Source: JBFAPK01 sp040676675 (GTDB lineage Bacteria; Actinomycetota; Actinomycetes; Mycobacteriales; Micromonosporaceae). From it: DNA of 64,000 nt. Below are positions 40,126 to 48,165 of this stretch, one piece after another; position 1 is the stretch's first letter; every line of letters starts with the position of its first letter. A program made the translations under genes and the position numbers. The notes beneath the pieces are model-generated. The model ran no database searches. It was not told where the DNA came from and was given only the letters and a program-made list of their open reading frames with translations. The stretch is from contig NZ_JBFAPK010000035.1 in assembly GCF_040676675.1 (NCBI RefSeq), positions 1-64,000 on the forward strand, given 5' to 3'.

Positions 40126-41337
40126 GTGCCGATGACCCACGCCCGGACGCGGTACGACCTGACCGTCGCCCTCACCTACTACCTGCCGTACATGAGCGGG
40201 GTGACCCACACGGCGCGTACCGTCGCCGAGGGGATGGCGGCGCGGGGCTGGCGGGTCGCCGTGGTGACCAGCCAGCACGACCGTTCGACGCCGCGCCGGG
40301 AGACCATCGCCGGCGTGGACGTGTACCGCTCCCCGGTGCTCGGGCAGATCACCCGGGCGCAGATCAGCCCGGCGTACCCGGTCGAGGCGGCCCGGATCGC
40401 GCGCCGCTCCTCGCTGCTCTACCTGAACCTGCCGATGGCGGAGGCCGCGCTGCTCTCCCGGCTCGCCCACCCCACCCCGATCGTGAGCATGCTGCACATC
40501 GACCTGTACCTGCCGCCGGGGCTGCTCAACCGGGTCGCGGTCGCCGCCTCCGACGTGACCTCCCGGGCCGCGCTGCGCCGCTCCGCCGCCGTGATCACCA
40601 ACAGCGAGGACCAGGCCCACGCGTCGAAGTTCTGGCCGCTGGTACGGCGCAAGCCGTTCCGCGCGATCCCCGCCCCCTGCCTCGACCGGCGCGGCGGCCG
40701 GCCACGGTACCGGCGCGGCGGGGGGCTGCACGTCGGCTTCCTGGGGCGCATCGTCGAGGACAAGGGCATCCCGTACCTGGTCCGGGCCTTCCGGCAGATC
40801 ACCGACCCGGACGCCCGGCTGCTGATCGCCGGGAACCACCGGGATGTGATGGGCGGTGACAACCTCGCCGACATCCGCGCGGAGATCGGCGCCGACGACC
40901 GCATCCACGTCCTCGGTGAGCTGCGCGGCCAGGAGATCGACGACTTCTACGCCTCGATCGACGTCTTCGCGCTGCCGTCGCTGGCCGAGTCGTTCGGCAT
41001 CGTGCAGGCCGAGGCGATGATGTGCGGCGTACCGTCGGTCACCTCCGACCTGCCCGGCGGGCGGTACCCGGTGCTGGCGACCCGGTTCGGCACCCTCGTA
41101 CCGCCGCGCGACCCGGACGCGCTGGCCGGGGCGATCCGGCGGCTCGCGGCCATCCCGCCCGACGTACGGGAGGCGAAGGCGCGCGAGGCGCGCGCGCTCT
41201 TCGCTGCCGAGCGCGGCCTGGACGCGCACGAGGAGCTGTTCCGGCTGGTACGCGACCGGGCGGGCGCGACCGGGGCCGTGGACCCGCCGCGGCCGCGACG
41301 GTCGGTGCTGGCCGAGGACGTCGAGCCACGGAGCTAG
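40126..41337 (+). CDS. GT4-family glycosyltransferase (glycan operon last gene)
   Basis: 403 aa GT-B retaining enzyme. The N-terminal fold starts YDLTVALTYYLPYMSGVTHTA. The donor-binding half has VGFLGRIVEDKGIPYLVRAF and the E-x7-E motif in SLAESFGIVQAEAMMCGVP. GT4 enzymes transfer from NDP-sugars on the cytoplasmic side. GTG 40126 follows AAAGGAGACCC. A 29-bp gap separates it from the EEP gene, the only sizeable break in the operon. Confidence 0.88.
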   Translation: MPMTHARTRYDLTVALTYYLPYMSGVTHTARTVAEGMAARGWRVAVVTSQHDRSTPRRETIAGVDVYRSPVLGQITRAQISPAYPVEAARIARRSSLLYLNLPMAEAALLSRLAHPTPIVSMLHIDLYLPPGLLNRVAVAASDVTSRAALRRSAAVITNSEDQAHASKFWPLVRRKPFRAIPAPCLDRRGGRPRYRRGGGLHVGFLGRIVEDKGIPYLVRAFRQITDPDARLLIAGNHRDVMGGDNLADIRAEIGADDRIHVLGELRGQEIDDFYASIDVFALPSLAESFGIVQAEAMMCGVPSVTSDLPGGRYPVLATRFGTLVPPRDPDALAGAIRRLAAIPPDVREAKAREARALFAAERGLDAHEELFRLVRDRAGATGAVDPPRPRRSVLAEDVEPRS

Positions 41338-41419
41338 GCCGGCCGGGCCGCGATTCCGTGGTGGTGCGGATAGTTCCGTTCCGCCGGACCGACGGCACGG
41401 GGCCGGGCCGGCTCGGTCC

Positions 41420-41443
41420 GGCTCCGGCTCCGGCTCCGGCTCC
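41420..41443. repeat. Short GGCTCC microsatellite
   Basis: Four tandem GGCTCC units in the gap between the glycan operon and the PPC gene. Confidence 0.8.
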
Positions 41444-41488
41444 GGCCTCGGGCCAACCGGGCGGCTCCGACCTGCTCTGCGCGGACGA

Positions 41489-41920
41489 TCAGGGCGAGAG
41501 CAGCGCCAGCCCGGTCTCCCGGTCGACGCGCTTGGCCAACTCCGGCCCGACCTCGGTGACGATCACCTCAAGGGTGGGCCAGACCTCCCCGCCGAGCAGG
41601 TGGCCGCCCACGGTCGAGCCGTCCCGCCTGCCGAGCACGGCGTGCAGGTGCAACTGCGTTTCGTCGCCGGCCTGTGCCACGTCGCCGAGCAGGGAGAGCA
41701 CCTCCACCTGCTCGTCCACGGGTATGCGCAGGTAGTCGTGGCGCCCCCGGTCGAAGTAGCCGAGTTCGGCCCTACGCAGCCCGCCGACCGCGGTGACCTG
41801 CGCGGCCCGGATCCCGTGCTCCCGTACGGCGTCGAGCAGCACGTCCGGCACCCGGTCGCCCTTGTCGCAGGCGACCACCAGGGTCCGCCGGCGCTGGTCC
41901 TCGATCTCCCGCAGCCGCAT
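41489..41920 (-). CDS. PPC (DUF296) domain DNA-binding-type protein
   Basis: 143 aa, a single PPC domain. Signs are the opening LVVACDKGDRVPDVLLDAVREHG, AVGGLRRAELGYFDR, and the metal-binding LHLHAVLGRRDGSTVGGHL. Bacterial PPC proteins form trimers; some bind DNA and some are enzyme-like, so the role is open. ATG 41920 follows GGGGAGGTGCGGCCG. It is not part of the glycan operon, which is on the other strand. Confidence 0.85.
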   Translation of the reverse strand: MRLREIEDQRRRTLVVACDKGDRVPDVLLDAVREHGIRAAQVTAVGGLRRAELGYFDRGRHDYLRIPVDEQVEVLSLLGDVAQAGDETQLHLHAVLGRRDGSTVGGHLLGGEVWPTLEVIVTEVGPELAKRVDRETGLALLSP

Positions 41921-42080
41921 CGGCCGCACCTCCCCATGCTGGCGCTCTCCATGCTGGCGTCGCCGCCCGGCGCCGGGCGGTGTCCCCGGCATACCCGGTC
42001 GGGCCGGCGCCCAACCCTCTCCCGGACCCCGGCGGCCCGGACCCCGGCAGCCGGGCACCCCGGCGGCCCCGACGGCCGGC

Positions 42081-42110
42081 TTGACAGGTAGGAATTCTCC
42101 TACCTATGGT
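42081..42110 (+). promoter_or_regulatory. VOC-arsR operon promoter with built-in operator
   Basis: -35 TTGACA (42081-42086) and -10 TATGGT (42105-42110) are 18 bp apart. The spacer holds the inverted repeat AGGTAGGA (42086-42093) / TCCTACCT (42098-42105), which touches both boxes. The ATG follows the -10 box by 8 nt. Autorepression by the ArsR-type protein is expected. Confidence 0.8.
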
Positions 42111-42118
42111 CTCTGACC

Positions 42119-42493
42119 ATGGCAATCTCACACATCAAGCTGCTCTCCGTGCCGGTCACCGACCCGGACCGGGCAAAGGAGTTCTACACCGGCGTGCTCG
42201 GCTTCGAGCTGCTCGCCGACAACCACATGGGGCCGGCCCAGCGGTGGGTGCAGGTCGCGCCGAAGGGGGCGGCCACCTCGATCACGCTGGTCACCTGGTT
42301 CGACACCATGCCGCCCGGCTCGCTGCGCGGGCTGGTGCTGGAGACCGACGACCTCGAAGCCGACGTCGCCGCGCTGGCCGCGCGCGGGCTGGAGATCCCC
42401 GACGGCGTCCAGAACGCGCCGTGGGGGCGGTACGTGCGGTTCACCGACCCGGACGGCAACGGGCTCGTACTCCAGGCCACGGCGGGCCGCTGA
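42119..42493 (+). CDS. VOC/glyoxalase-superfamily protein
   Basis: 124 aa. A pair of beta-alpha-beta-beta-beta modules is visible: SVPVTDPDRAKEFYTGVLGFE near the start and VRFTDPDGNGLVLQA at the end. VOC proteins include dioxygenases, isomerases and drug-binding resistance proteins. It is first in an operon with an ArsR regulator and an SRPBCC protein, a common grouping in actinobacteria. The start is nearly leaderless. Confidence 0.88.
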   Translation: MAISHIKLLSVPVTDPDRAKEFYTGVLGFELLADNHMGPAQRWVQVAPKGAATSITLVTWFDTMPPGSLRGLVLETDDLEADVAALAARGLEIPDGVQNAPWGRYVRFTDPDGNGLVLQATAGR

Positions 42494-42494
42494 G

Positions 42495-42821
42495 GTGGAC
42501 GTCTTCGCGGCGGTGGCCAACCCCACCCGCCGGCAACTGCTGCGGATGCTCCTGGACCAGGGACCGCAACCGGTGCAGGAGCTGGCGGAGCGCTTCGAGA
42601 TGCGCCGGCCCAGCCTGTCGGAGCACCTGAAGGTACTCAAGGACGCCGGCCTGGTGGTCGAGCGACGGGCCGGACGCCAGCGGCTGTACTCGCTGCGGGC
42701 CGAGCCGCTGCGCGAGATGACGGAGTGGCTGGCGCCGTACGAGCGGTTCTGGCGGGACAAGTTGACCAACCTGGGCGAACTGCTGGACAGCGGCGCCGCG
42801 GACGGGGACGACGATGAGTGA
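42495..42821 (+). CDS. ArsR-family transcriptional regulator
   Basis: 108 aa winged-helix protein. The recognition region is QPVQELAERFEMRRPSLSEHLKVLKDAGLV, followed by the wing ERRAGRQRLYSL. No CxC metal site is present, so it probably senses something other than a metal. GTG 42495 starts 1 bp after the VOC stop; its end overlaps the SRPBCC gene by 8 bp. The operator in the operon promoter is the likely target. Confidence 0.9.
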   Translation: MDVFAAVANPTRRQLLRMLLDQGPQPVQELAERFEMRRPSLSEHLKVLKDAGLVVERRAGRQRLYSLRAEPLREMTEWLAPYERFWRDKLTNLGELLDSGAADGDDDE

Positions 42822-43245
42822 GCGCGGGGTCGTCCGGGTCGACCAGTACCTCGCCCACGCACCGGCCAAGGTCTGGCGGGCGCTGACCGACCCCGAGCTG
42901 CTCGGCCGCTGGCTGATGCCGAACGACTTCAAGCCCGTGGTGGGGCACCGGTTCACGTTCCACACGACACCCCGCCCGCAGCAGGAGTTCGACGGCGTCG
43001 TGCACTGCGAGGTGCTGGAGCTGGCGCCGCGGCGGCTGCTGCGGATCGCGTGGCGGGGCGGCCGGCTCGACACCACGCTGACCTGGACGCTGGTGCCCGA
43101 GGGGCGCGGCACCCGGCTCCTGCTGGAACACGCCGGCTTCGACCCGGACGACCCGGTACAGCTCGGGGCGTACACCCTCATGGGCGGCGGCTGGCGCGCG
43201 CGCGTGCTGCCCGCGCTGGAGCGGGTCCTGGCCGAGACCGGCTGA
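42814..43245 (+). CDS. SRPBCC/AHSA1-domain protein
   Basis: 143 aa START-like fold. Signs are VDQYLAHAPAKVWRALTDPELLGRWLMP and the C-terminal helix GGGWRARVLPALERVL. AHSA1-type proteins bind hydrophobic ligands. They are usually paired with ArsR regulators like the one directly upstream, so it may bind the operon's inducer. A perfect 17-bp hairpin terminates the operon. Confidence 0.9.
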   Translation: MSERGVVRVDQYLAHAPAKVWRALTDPELLGRWLMPNDFKPVVGHRFTFHTTPRPQQEFDGVVHCEVLELAPRRLLRIAWRGGRLDTTLTWTLVPEGRGTRLLLEHAGFDPDDPVQLGAYTLMGGGWRARVLPALERVLAETG

Positions 43246-43295
43246 CCCGCCGGCGGCCGACCGCGCCGCGCTCGACGAGCGCTCCGGCGCCGGTC

Positions 43296-43333
43296 GACCC
43301 GGACGCGGCGCCGGTCGGCGCCGCGTCCGGGTC
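43296..43333. terminator. Perfect 17-bp bidirectional terminator
   Basis: GACCCGGACGCGGCGCC (43296-43312) pairs perfectly with 43317-43333 around the loop GGTC, between the convergent SRPBCC and subtilase genes. Confidence 0.9.
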
Positions 43334-43338
43334 GCCGC

Positions 43339-46300
43339 TCAGTACCGGTAGGCGCGGACGACGGTCTGCCGGACGGTGTTGCCGCCGGTGTCCGTCGCGG
43401 CGGCCCGCAGCGAGACGAAGCCGGAGCCGGTCGGGTTCTGCACCCAGGCGACCGCCTTCTCGCCGGAGCGCCGCACGGTCAGCCGCCGCCACGTCCTGCC
43501 GTCGTCGAAGGAAGCCTCGACGGTCAGGCTGCTGGTCCGGCTCGGCGCCGCACCGACCTGCCGGTCGATGGAGATCGGGATGGCGAAGCGCCGGCCGGCC
43601 GGCGCCCGGTTGTCGAGGTCCAGCTCCGGGGTGTACCGGATCGCCGTCATCGGCAGCTTCACCAGCTCACCGTCGGGCACGTGCCCGGATCTGAAGGTCC
43701 ACTCGGCGTCGACCACGGTGGACAGGGTGAACGCCGGGTCGCTGCGGAAGGTCGCGGTCAGCCGGTAGTCGCCCTTCTCCGCCGGTACGTCCCAGGTCCA
43801 GGGGGCCTGGTCCGCGTCTCCGATCCTGACCCCGTTCCGGTACAGCTCCACCCGCACGCTGCCGCCGACGACGTGCCGGAAGCCCATGTGGCCGGCACCG
43901 TCACCGTGCAGCGGTCCCGGCCCGCCGATAGTGTCGCCCCAGTAGCGGGTGGCGTACTGCTGGCCGAAGTTCGGCTCCGGGAAGACCGGCCCGACCACCC
44001 CGTTGGCCCACGCCACCGTGTACGTGCGGCCGGGCTCGAAGCGGGTCCACGGCGACTGGTAGTACGTGTACCCCTGCTGGGCCGAGGTCGACTGCCACAC
44101 CGCCTGCTTGTCCTGGTTGTAGTACTCCGTGATGGTGCTCGGCACGTCGTAGCTGAAGCTCGGCGGGGTGACCCGCCCGTCGTTCGACCGGGAGATCGGC
44201 GAGTTGCCGGGGGCGTGCGCGAACGCCTGCCGCGACACCGGCACACCGGCCACGTCCGCGCCGATCCGGGAGCGGACCGTGGCGAAGTCGCCCGTACCCA
44301 GCCGGCGGGTCAGCCCGGTCATCATCCGCTCCGGCTCGTAGAGGTAGACCCGGTAGACGTACGGGCTGTTGTGCAGGCCGCCGTCGGAGTCGACCCGGCC
44401 CCAGATCCCGTTGACGTAGGAGACGAAGCCGGGCGTCCTGCCGGTCCCGATCTGCGCGGTCCGCACGTGGTCGAAGGGGACGTTCATCAGCACGCCGTAC
44501 GGGTCGTTGCTGCCCCAGATCTGCGGGGCCTCGGTCCGGATCGTCCAGCCGGACTCCTGGAAGACCGCGGTCGCCTCCGGCCTCGGTACCGACACCGCGA
44601 CCGGCTTGGCCAGCCGGGCGTCCATGGTCAGCGCCTGGTCCCGGGTCAGGTCGAGACTCGGGCGCACCAGCGAGGTGATCCGGGGGAAGGACGGGTCGCC
44701 GGTCTCCAAATAGGTCTGGACCAGGTAGCGGCCGGCGCGAACCCGGTACCGGGTGGTCGCGGGGTCGCCGAGCACCAGGAGGGTCTGCCGGTCCAGGTCG
44801 GTCAACACGGTCACCCAGCCCTGGTCGGCCGAGGGCCCCGCGCCGTCCGGGCCGACCAGCGTGAGGGCCAGTTCGTGGCGGGCGACGTCGAGCGCGACCG
44901 GGGTCTGCACCCGCACGTCGCCGCCGACGGCGGTCACCTCGCCGCCGAAGTAGCGGTCGGGCAGGTCGGCGCCGGCCCGCACGGTCACGGCGACGGTGGC
45001 CGTGCCGCCGGCCGGGACCGTCACCGCGGCGGCGCTCAGGCCGAACAGGCCGGCCGGCGCCGCGGCGCCGTCGGCGTCCCTGGCGTCGAGGGAGACCGCC
45101 AGCGTCACGGCCGAGGAGCCGGAGTTCGCGTACGTGACCGTGCGCGTCTGCGCGGTGGCGGCCCGCTCGAAGGCGACGCTGACCGGGCTCGCGGTGACCG
45201 GCTGCCGGATCGCCCGGGCGACGTCGAGGAAGCCCGCGCCCTGCTCGTAGACGCCGATCGCGGCGTTCGGCCGGGCGGCGGCCATCAGCGTGGACTTGAT
45301 CCGATCGGGGCCCCAGTCCGGGTGCTGCTGGGCCAGGATCGCCGCCGCGCCGGCCACGTGCGGGGTCGCCATGGAGGTGCCGTTGAGGCTGGCGTAGCGC
45401 GGGTTCTCGTCGTCGGGCCACAGGTCGGAGGTGGAGCTGCGGGCGGCGACGATGCCGACGCCGGGCGCGGTGAGGTCCGGCTTGATGCCGGCGTCGCCCG
45501 TACGCGGACCCCGGCTGGAGAACTCGGCCAGCTCGCCCGTCTTGGTCACGGCGCCCACGGTCAGCGCCTCGGCCACGCTGCCGGGCGAGTCCACCGTGGA
45601 CTCGCCGGCCGCGCCGCTGTTGCCGGCGGCGACGACGAAGAGCACGCCGTAACGGTGGCTGAGGTCGGCGACGGCCGCCTCGATCGGGTCGGTCTCCGGG
45701 CTGTCCGGACCGCCGAGGCTCATGTTGGCGACCTTGACGCCCTGCTGCGCCGCCCAGGTCATGCCGGCCAGGATCGCCGACTCCGGGCAGCCCTCCTCGG
45801 TGCAGACCTTGGCGCTGTAGAGGGTCGCGCCGGGCGCCATGCCCTTGTACCGGCCCTGCGACGCGGCGGCGGTGCCGGCGATGGTGGAGGCGACGTGCGT
45901 ACCGTGCCCGACCCGGTCGAGGACGTCCGGGTCGGCGGTGAAGTTCGCCGCGGCGGCGACCCGGTCGGCCAGGTCGGGGTGGGTCTGGTCGACGCCGGTG
46001 TCGATGACGCCGACCTTCACCCCCGCCCCCGTCCAGCCGGCCTGCCAGGCCTCCGGCACGCCGGTCAGCGGGACGCTGACGTCGAGGGTGGGGTGGCGCA
46101 GCCCGTCGAGCCAGATCCGGTCGACGCCGGCCCGCAGCTTCCGCTCCCCGCCGCCCGTCGCGGAGGTGACGGCGTTCCAGAAGGAGACCGCCTCCGCGCG
46201 GCTCTCCGCGACCGCGCTCGCCCCGGAGAGCGCCCGGGTGGTCCGGGCACCGGCGAGGCCGGCCGGGGCGGCACCGCCGTGCTCCACGATGAGCGGCAGG

Positions 46301-46740
46301 CTGGTTCGGCTGTCGTCGTAGCCGAAGCCGACCAGCGTCGAGACGTCGAAGAGCCGCGCGTCGAGCCGGCCCCGGTTGAGCAGGCCGACCGCGTCGGCGG
46401 GGATGACCCGTACGTCGTCACCGGCGCTGTGGGTGATGAAGGGGATCCGCTCCCGTCCCCGCCCCGGCACCACGTCGACGGTGGTCCGGCCGTCGACGGC
46501 ACCGACGTGGACGGTGTCGCCGGTGAGCAGCGTGACCGTCCGGGGCTTGGCCGCGACCGCGGGGGTGGTCGCGCGGCCCGCGGCCGGCGGCGTGCTCGGC
46601 CGGTCCGCGGCCGGGGGTGTGCTCGGCCGGCCCGCGGCCGGGGGCCGCGCCGAGGCCGGCGAACCGCCTCCGGCCAGCGCCGAGACGCCCGGCACCAGCA
46701 GCGCGAGCGCCAGTGCCGTTGTCGTGCGAACTGATCGCAT
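43339..46740 (-). CDS. Large secreted subtilisin-like serine protease (S8)
   Basis: 1133 aa. A signal peptide (ALALALLVPGVSALAGG) is followed by a repeat-like stretch (PPAAGRPSTPPAADRPSTPP) and a propeptide. The catalytic triad is Asp247 (VGVIDTGVD), His279 (GHGTHVAS) and Ser456 (NGTSMATPH), with oxyanion Asn374 (AAGNSG). About 600 residues of beta-sandwich domains follow. ATG 46740 has AGGGAGAACG directly upstream. It probably acts on extracellular protein. Confidence 0.93.
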   Translation of the reverse strand: MRSVRTTTALALALLVPGVSALAGGGSPASARPPAAGRPSTPPAADRPSTPPAAGRATTPAVAAKPRTVTLLTGDTVHVGAVDGRTTVDVVPGRGRERIPFITHSAGDDVRVIPADAVGLLNRGRLDARLFDVSTLVGFGYDDSRTSLPLIVEHGGAAPAGLAGARTTRALSGASAVAESRAEAVSFWNAVTSATGGGERKLRAGVDRIWLDGLRHPTLDVSVPLTGVPEAWQAGWTGAGVKVGVIDTGVDQTHPDLADRVAAAANFTADPDVLDRVGHGTHVASTIAGTAAASQGRYKGMAPGATLYSAKVCTEEGCPESAILAGMTWAAQQGVKVANMSLGGPDSPETDPIEAAVADLSHRYGVLFVVAAGNSGAAGESTVDSPGSVAEALTVGAVTKTGELAEFSSRGPRTGDAGIKPDLTAPGVGIVAARSSTSDLWPDDENPRYASLNGTSMATPHVAGAAAILAQQHPDWGPDRIKSTLMAAARPNAAIGVYEQGAGFLDVARAIRQPVTASPVSVAFERAATAQTRTVTYANSGSSAVTLAVSLDARDADGAAAPAGLFGLSAAAVTVPAGGTATVAVTVRAGADLPDRYFGGEVTAVGGDVRVQTPVALDVARHELALTLVGPDGAGPSADQGWVTVLTDLDRQTLLVLGDPATTRYRVRAGRYLVQTYLETGDPSFPRITSLVRPSLDLTRDQALTMDARLAKPVAVSVPRPEATAVFQESGWTIRTEAPQIWGSNDPYGVLMNVPFDHVRTAQIGTGRTPGFVSYVNGIWGRVDSDGGLHNSPYVYRVYLYEPERMMTGLTRRLGTGDFATVRSRIGADVAGVPVSRQAFAHAPGNSPISRSNDGRVTPPSFSYDVPSTITEYYNQDKQAVWQSTSAQQGYTYYQSPWTRFEPGRTYTVAWANGVVGPVFPEPNFGQQYATRYWGDTIGGPGPLHGDGAGHMGFRHVVGGSVRVELYRNGVRIGDADQAPWTWDVPAEKGDYRLTATFRSDPAFTLSTVVDAEWTFRSGHVPDGELVKLPMTAIRYTPELDLDNRAPAGRRFAIPISIDRQVGAAPSRTSSLTVEASFDDGRTWRRLTVRRSGEKAVAWVQNPTGSGFVSLRAAATDTGGNTVRQTVVRAYRY

Positions 46741-46937
46741 CGTTCTCCCTACAGACATGCAAAAGGTGTCCGGTGTCCCGGACATGACCAGCGGGGGTAC
46801 CAGGTCGTCCCGGGTCGCTCGGGTGAGCTCCCCAGGTGGTGGCGGCGGTGATGATCATGCGGGGGCTACCGTATCCGGCGCGCGCGGTCCTGGATAGAGC
46901 GTCGGCCGCCGCCCGGTGACCCGGACCGGTCGGAGGA

Positions 46938-46975
46938 GCGGTCCGAGGCGCGGTCAGCGGTCCGAGGCGCGGTCA
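46938..46975. repeat. Tandem 19-bp repeat after the FBP-domain gene
   Basis: GCGGTCCGAGGCGCGGTCA at 46938-46956 is repeated exactly at 46957-46975. Two partial copies follow to 46990, 15 bp from the stop of the FBP-domain gene. Confidence 0.9.
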
Positions 46976-47004
46976 GCGGTCAGCGGTCCGCGGCGGAGCG
47001 GACG

Positions 47005-47490
47005 TCAGTCCATGACCCGGCGGAGGAAGGCGGCGAGGGCGGCGTCCGTACGCTCGATCTTCTCGGCCAGGGTGATGGTCTCGTCGAGGCGCCGCCCGGC
47101 GTCCTTCTTCCCCCGCAGGTAGAGCGAGCAGGCCAGGTCGGTGCAGAGGTAGGCGCCCACGGAGTCGCCCTGCCGCCCGCTCCGGCCGGCCTTGCGCGCG
47201 GTCATCAGCGAGACGCCGTCGCCGGTGTGGGTGGTCAGGCAGAGCGAGCACATGCTGCGGCGTACCCGCCCGGTCTGCGGCGCCACCCGCAGCGCCACCC
47301 CGACCAGCCCCGTGCCGGACTCGGCGACCAGGTAGGCCCGCTCCGCCGCGGCCGGGTCCCGCCAGCCGAAGAAGTCGAGGTCACCCCAGGGGCGTTCGGC
47401 CAGGTCCTTCGGTACGGCCAGCCGCCGCGCCTCGCCCTTGGTGCAGTTGACGAAGGCGGCGCGGATGGCGGGCTCGGTGAGGGGTAGCAT
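47005..47490 (-). CDS. FBP/FusB-type EF-G-binding domain protein
   Basis: 161 aa. The C-terminal treble-clef zinc finger has SMCSLCLTTH and a second pair in CTDLACSLYLRGK. The N-terminal half is helical. Relatives include FusB, which binds EF-G and frees ribosomes stalled by fusidic acid, and other FBP proteins that help translation under stress. It is divergent from a TetR gene across a short shared operator, as expected for an inducible resistance or stress gene. Confidence 0.85.
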   Translation of the reverse strand: MLPLTEPAIRAAFVNCTKGEARRLAVPKDLAERPWGDLDFFGWRDPAAAERAYLVAESGTGLVGVALRVAPQTGRVRRSMCSLCLTTHTGDGVSLMTARKAGRSGRQGDSVGAYLCTDLACSLYLRGKKDAGRRLDETITLAEKIERTDAALAAFLRRVMD

Positions 47491-47498
47491 AGGCACTA

Positions 47499-47515
47499 GC
47501 CTAAACTCTTTAGGC
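47499..47515. promoter_or_regulatory. TetR operator between the FBP and tetR genes
   Basis: GCCTAAA (47499-47505) and TTTAGGC (47509-47515) form a perfect inverted repeat with a 3-bp centre in the 60-bp divergent gap. A further TTTAGG half-site lies at 47530. Confidence 0.8.
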
Positions 47516-47550
47516 AGATGCCAAAATGATTTAGGTGTGGGGTGGGGCAC

Positions 47551-48120
47551 ATGACGCGCGCGGGCCTGAGCGCCGAGCGCCTGACCCTGGCGGCGGCGGA
47601 GCTGGCCGACCAGGTCGGCATCGAGAAGGTGACCATCACGGCGCTCGCGCGCCGCTTCGGCGTGAAGGAGGCCAGCCTCTACTCCCACATCAGGAACGCC
47701 CAGGACGTACGGGTCAGGGTGGCGCTGCTGGCCATGGCCGAGCTGGCCGACCGGGTCGCCGCCGCACTCGCCGGCCGCGCCGGCAAGGACGCCCTGGTCG
47801 CGTTCGCCAACGCGTACCGGGACTACGCGCACCAGCACCCGGGCCGGTACGCCGCGATGCGGGTGGACCTGGACCCGGAGACGGCGCTCTCCAGCGCGGG
47901 CCCCCGGCACGCGGAGATGACGCGGGCCATCCTGCGCGGCTACCGGCTCGCCGAGCCCGACCAGACCGACGCGGTACGGATGATGCACAGCACCTTCCAC
48001 GGCTACGTGAGCCTGGAGCGCGCGGGCGGCTTCCGGCACCACCCGCGCCCCGCGGACGCCTCCTGGTCCCGGACCCTGGACGCTCTCGACGCCCTGCTGC
48101 GGAACTGGCCGGCGGGCTGA
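47551..48120 (+). CDS. TetR-family transcriptional regulator
   Basis: 189 aa. The N-terminal helix-turn-helix region is ELADQVGIEKVTITALARRFGVKEASLYSHI. The C-terminal domain with MMHSTFHGYVSLERAGGF is of the WHG type. ATG 47551 is preferred over GTG 47542 because GTGGGGTGGGG lies at a better distance from it. It probably represses the divergent FBP-domain gene and itself. A 14-bp hairpin follows the stop. Confidence 0.9.
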   Translation: MTRAGLSAERLTLAAAELADQVGIEKVTITALARRFGVKEASLYSHIRNAQDVRVRVALLAMAELADRVAAALAGRAGKDALVAFANAYRDYAHQHPGRYAAMRVDLDPETALSSAGPRHAEMTRAILRGYRLAEPDQTDAVRMMHSTFHGYVSLERAGGFRHHPRPADASWSRTLDALDALLRNWPAG

Positions 48121-48124
48121 CCCA

Positions 48125-48158
48125 CCCGGTGGCGGCGGCCGGTACCGCCGCCACCGGG
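48125..48158. terminator. Perfect 14-bp bidirectional terminator
   Basis: CCCGGTGGCGGCGG (48125-48138) pairs with 48145-48158 around a 6-nt loop, between the convergent tetR gene and the sigma-partner gene. Confidence 0.85.
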
Positions 48159-48165
48159 GGACGGC

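Noticed and set aside
30004..41337. Glycan operon as the arabinogalactan locus
   Set aside because: The DprE1/DprE2 oxidase pair and Emb-type arabinosyltransferases are absent, so it is not the classical pathway.
46621..46690. Short repeats in the subtilase N-terminus as a CRISPR-like array
   Set aside because: They encode in-frame PSTPPAA repeats after the signal peptide; no spacers or cas genes are present.
43681..46734. 1017-aa + strand frame
   Set aside because: Antisense shadow of the subtilase gene; Arg/Gly/Pro-rich with no domain.
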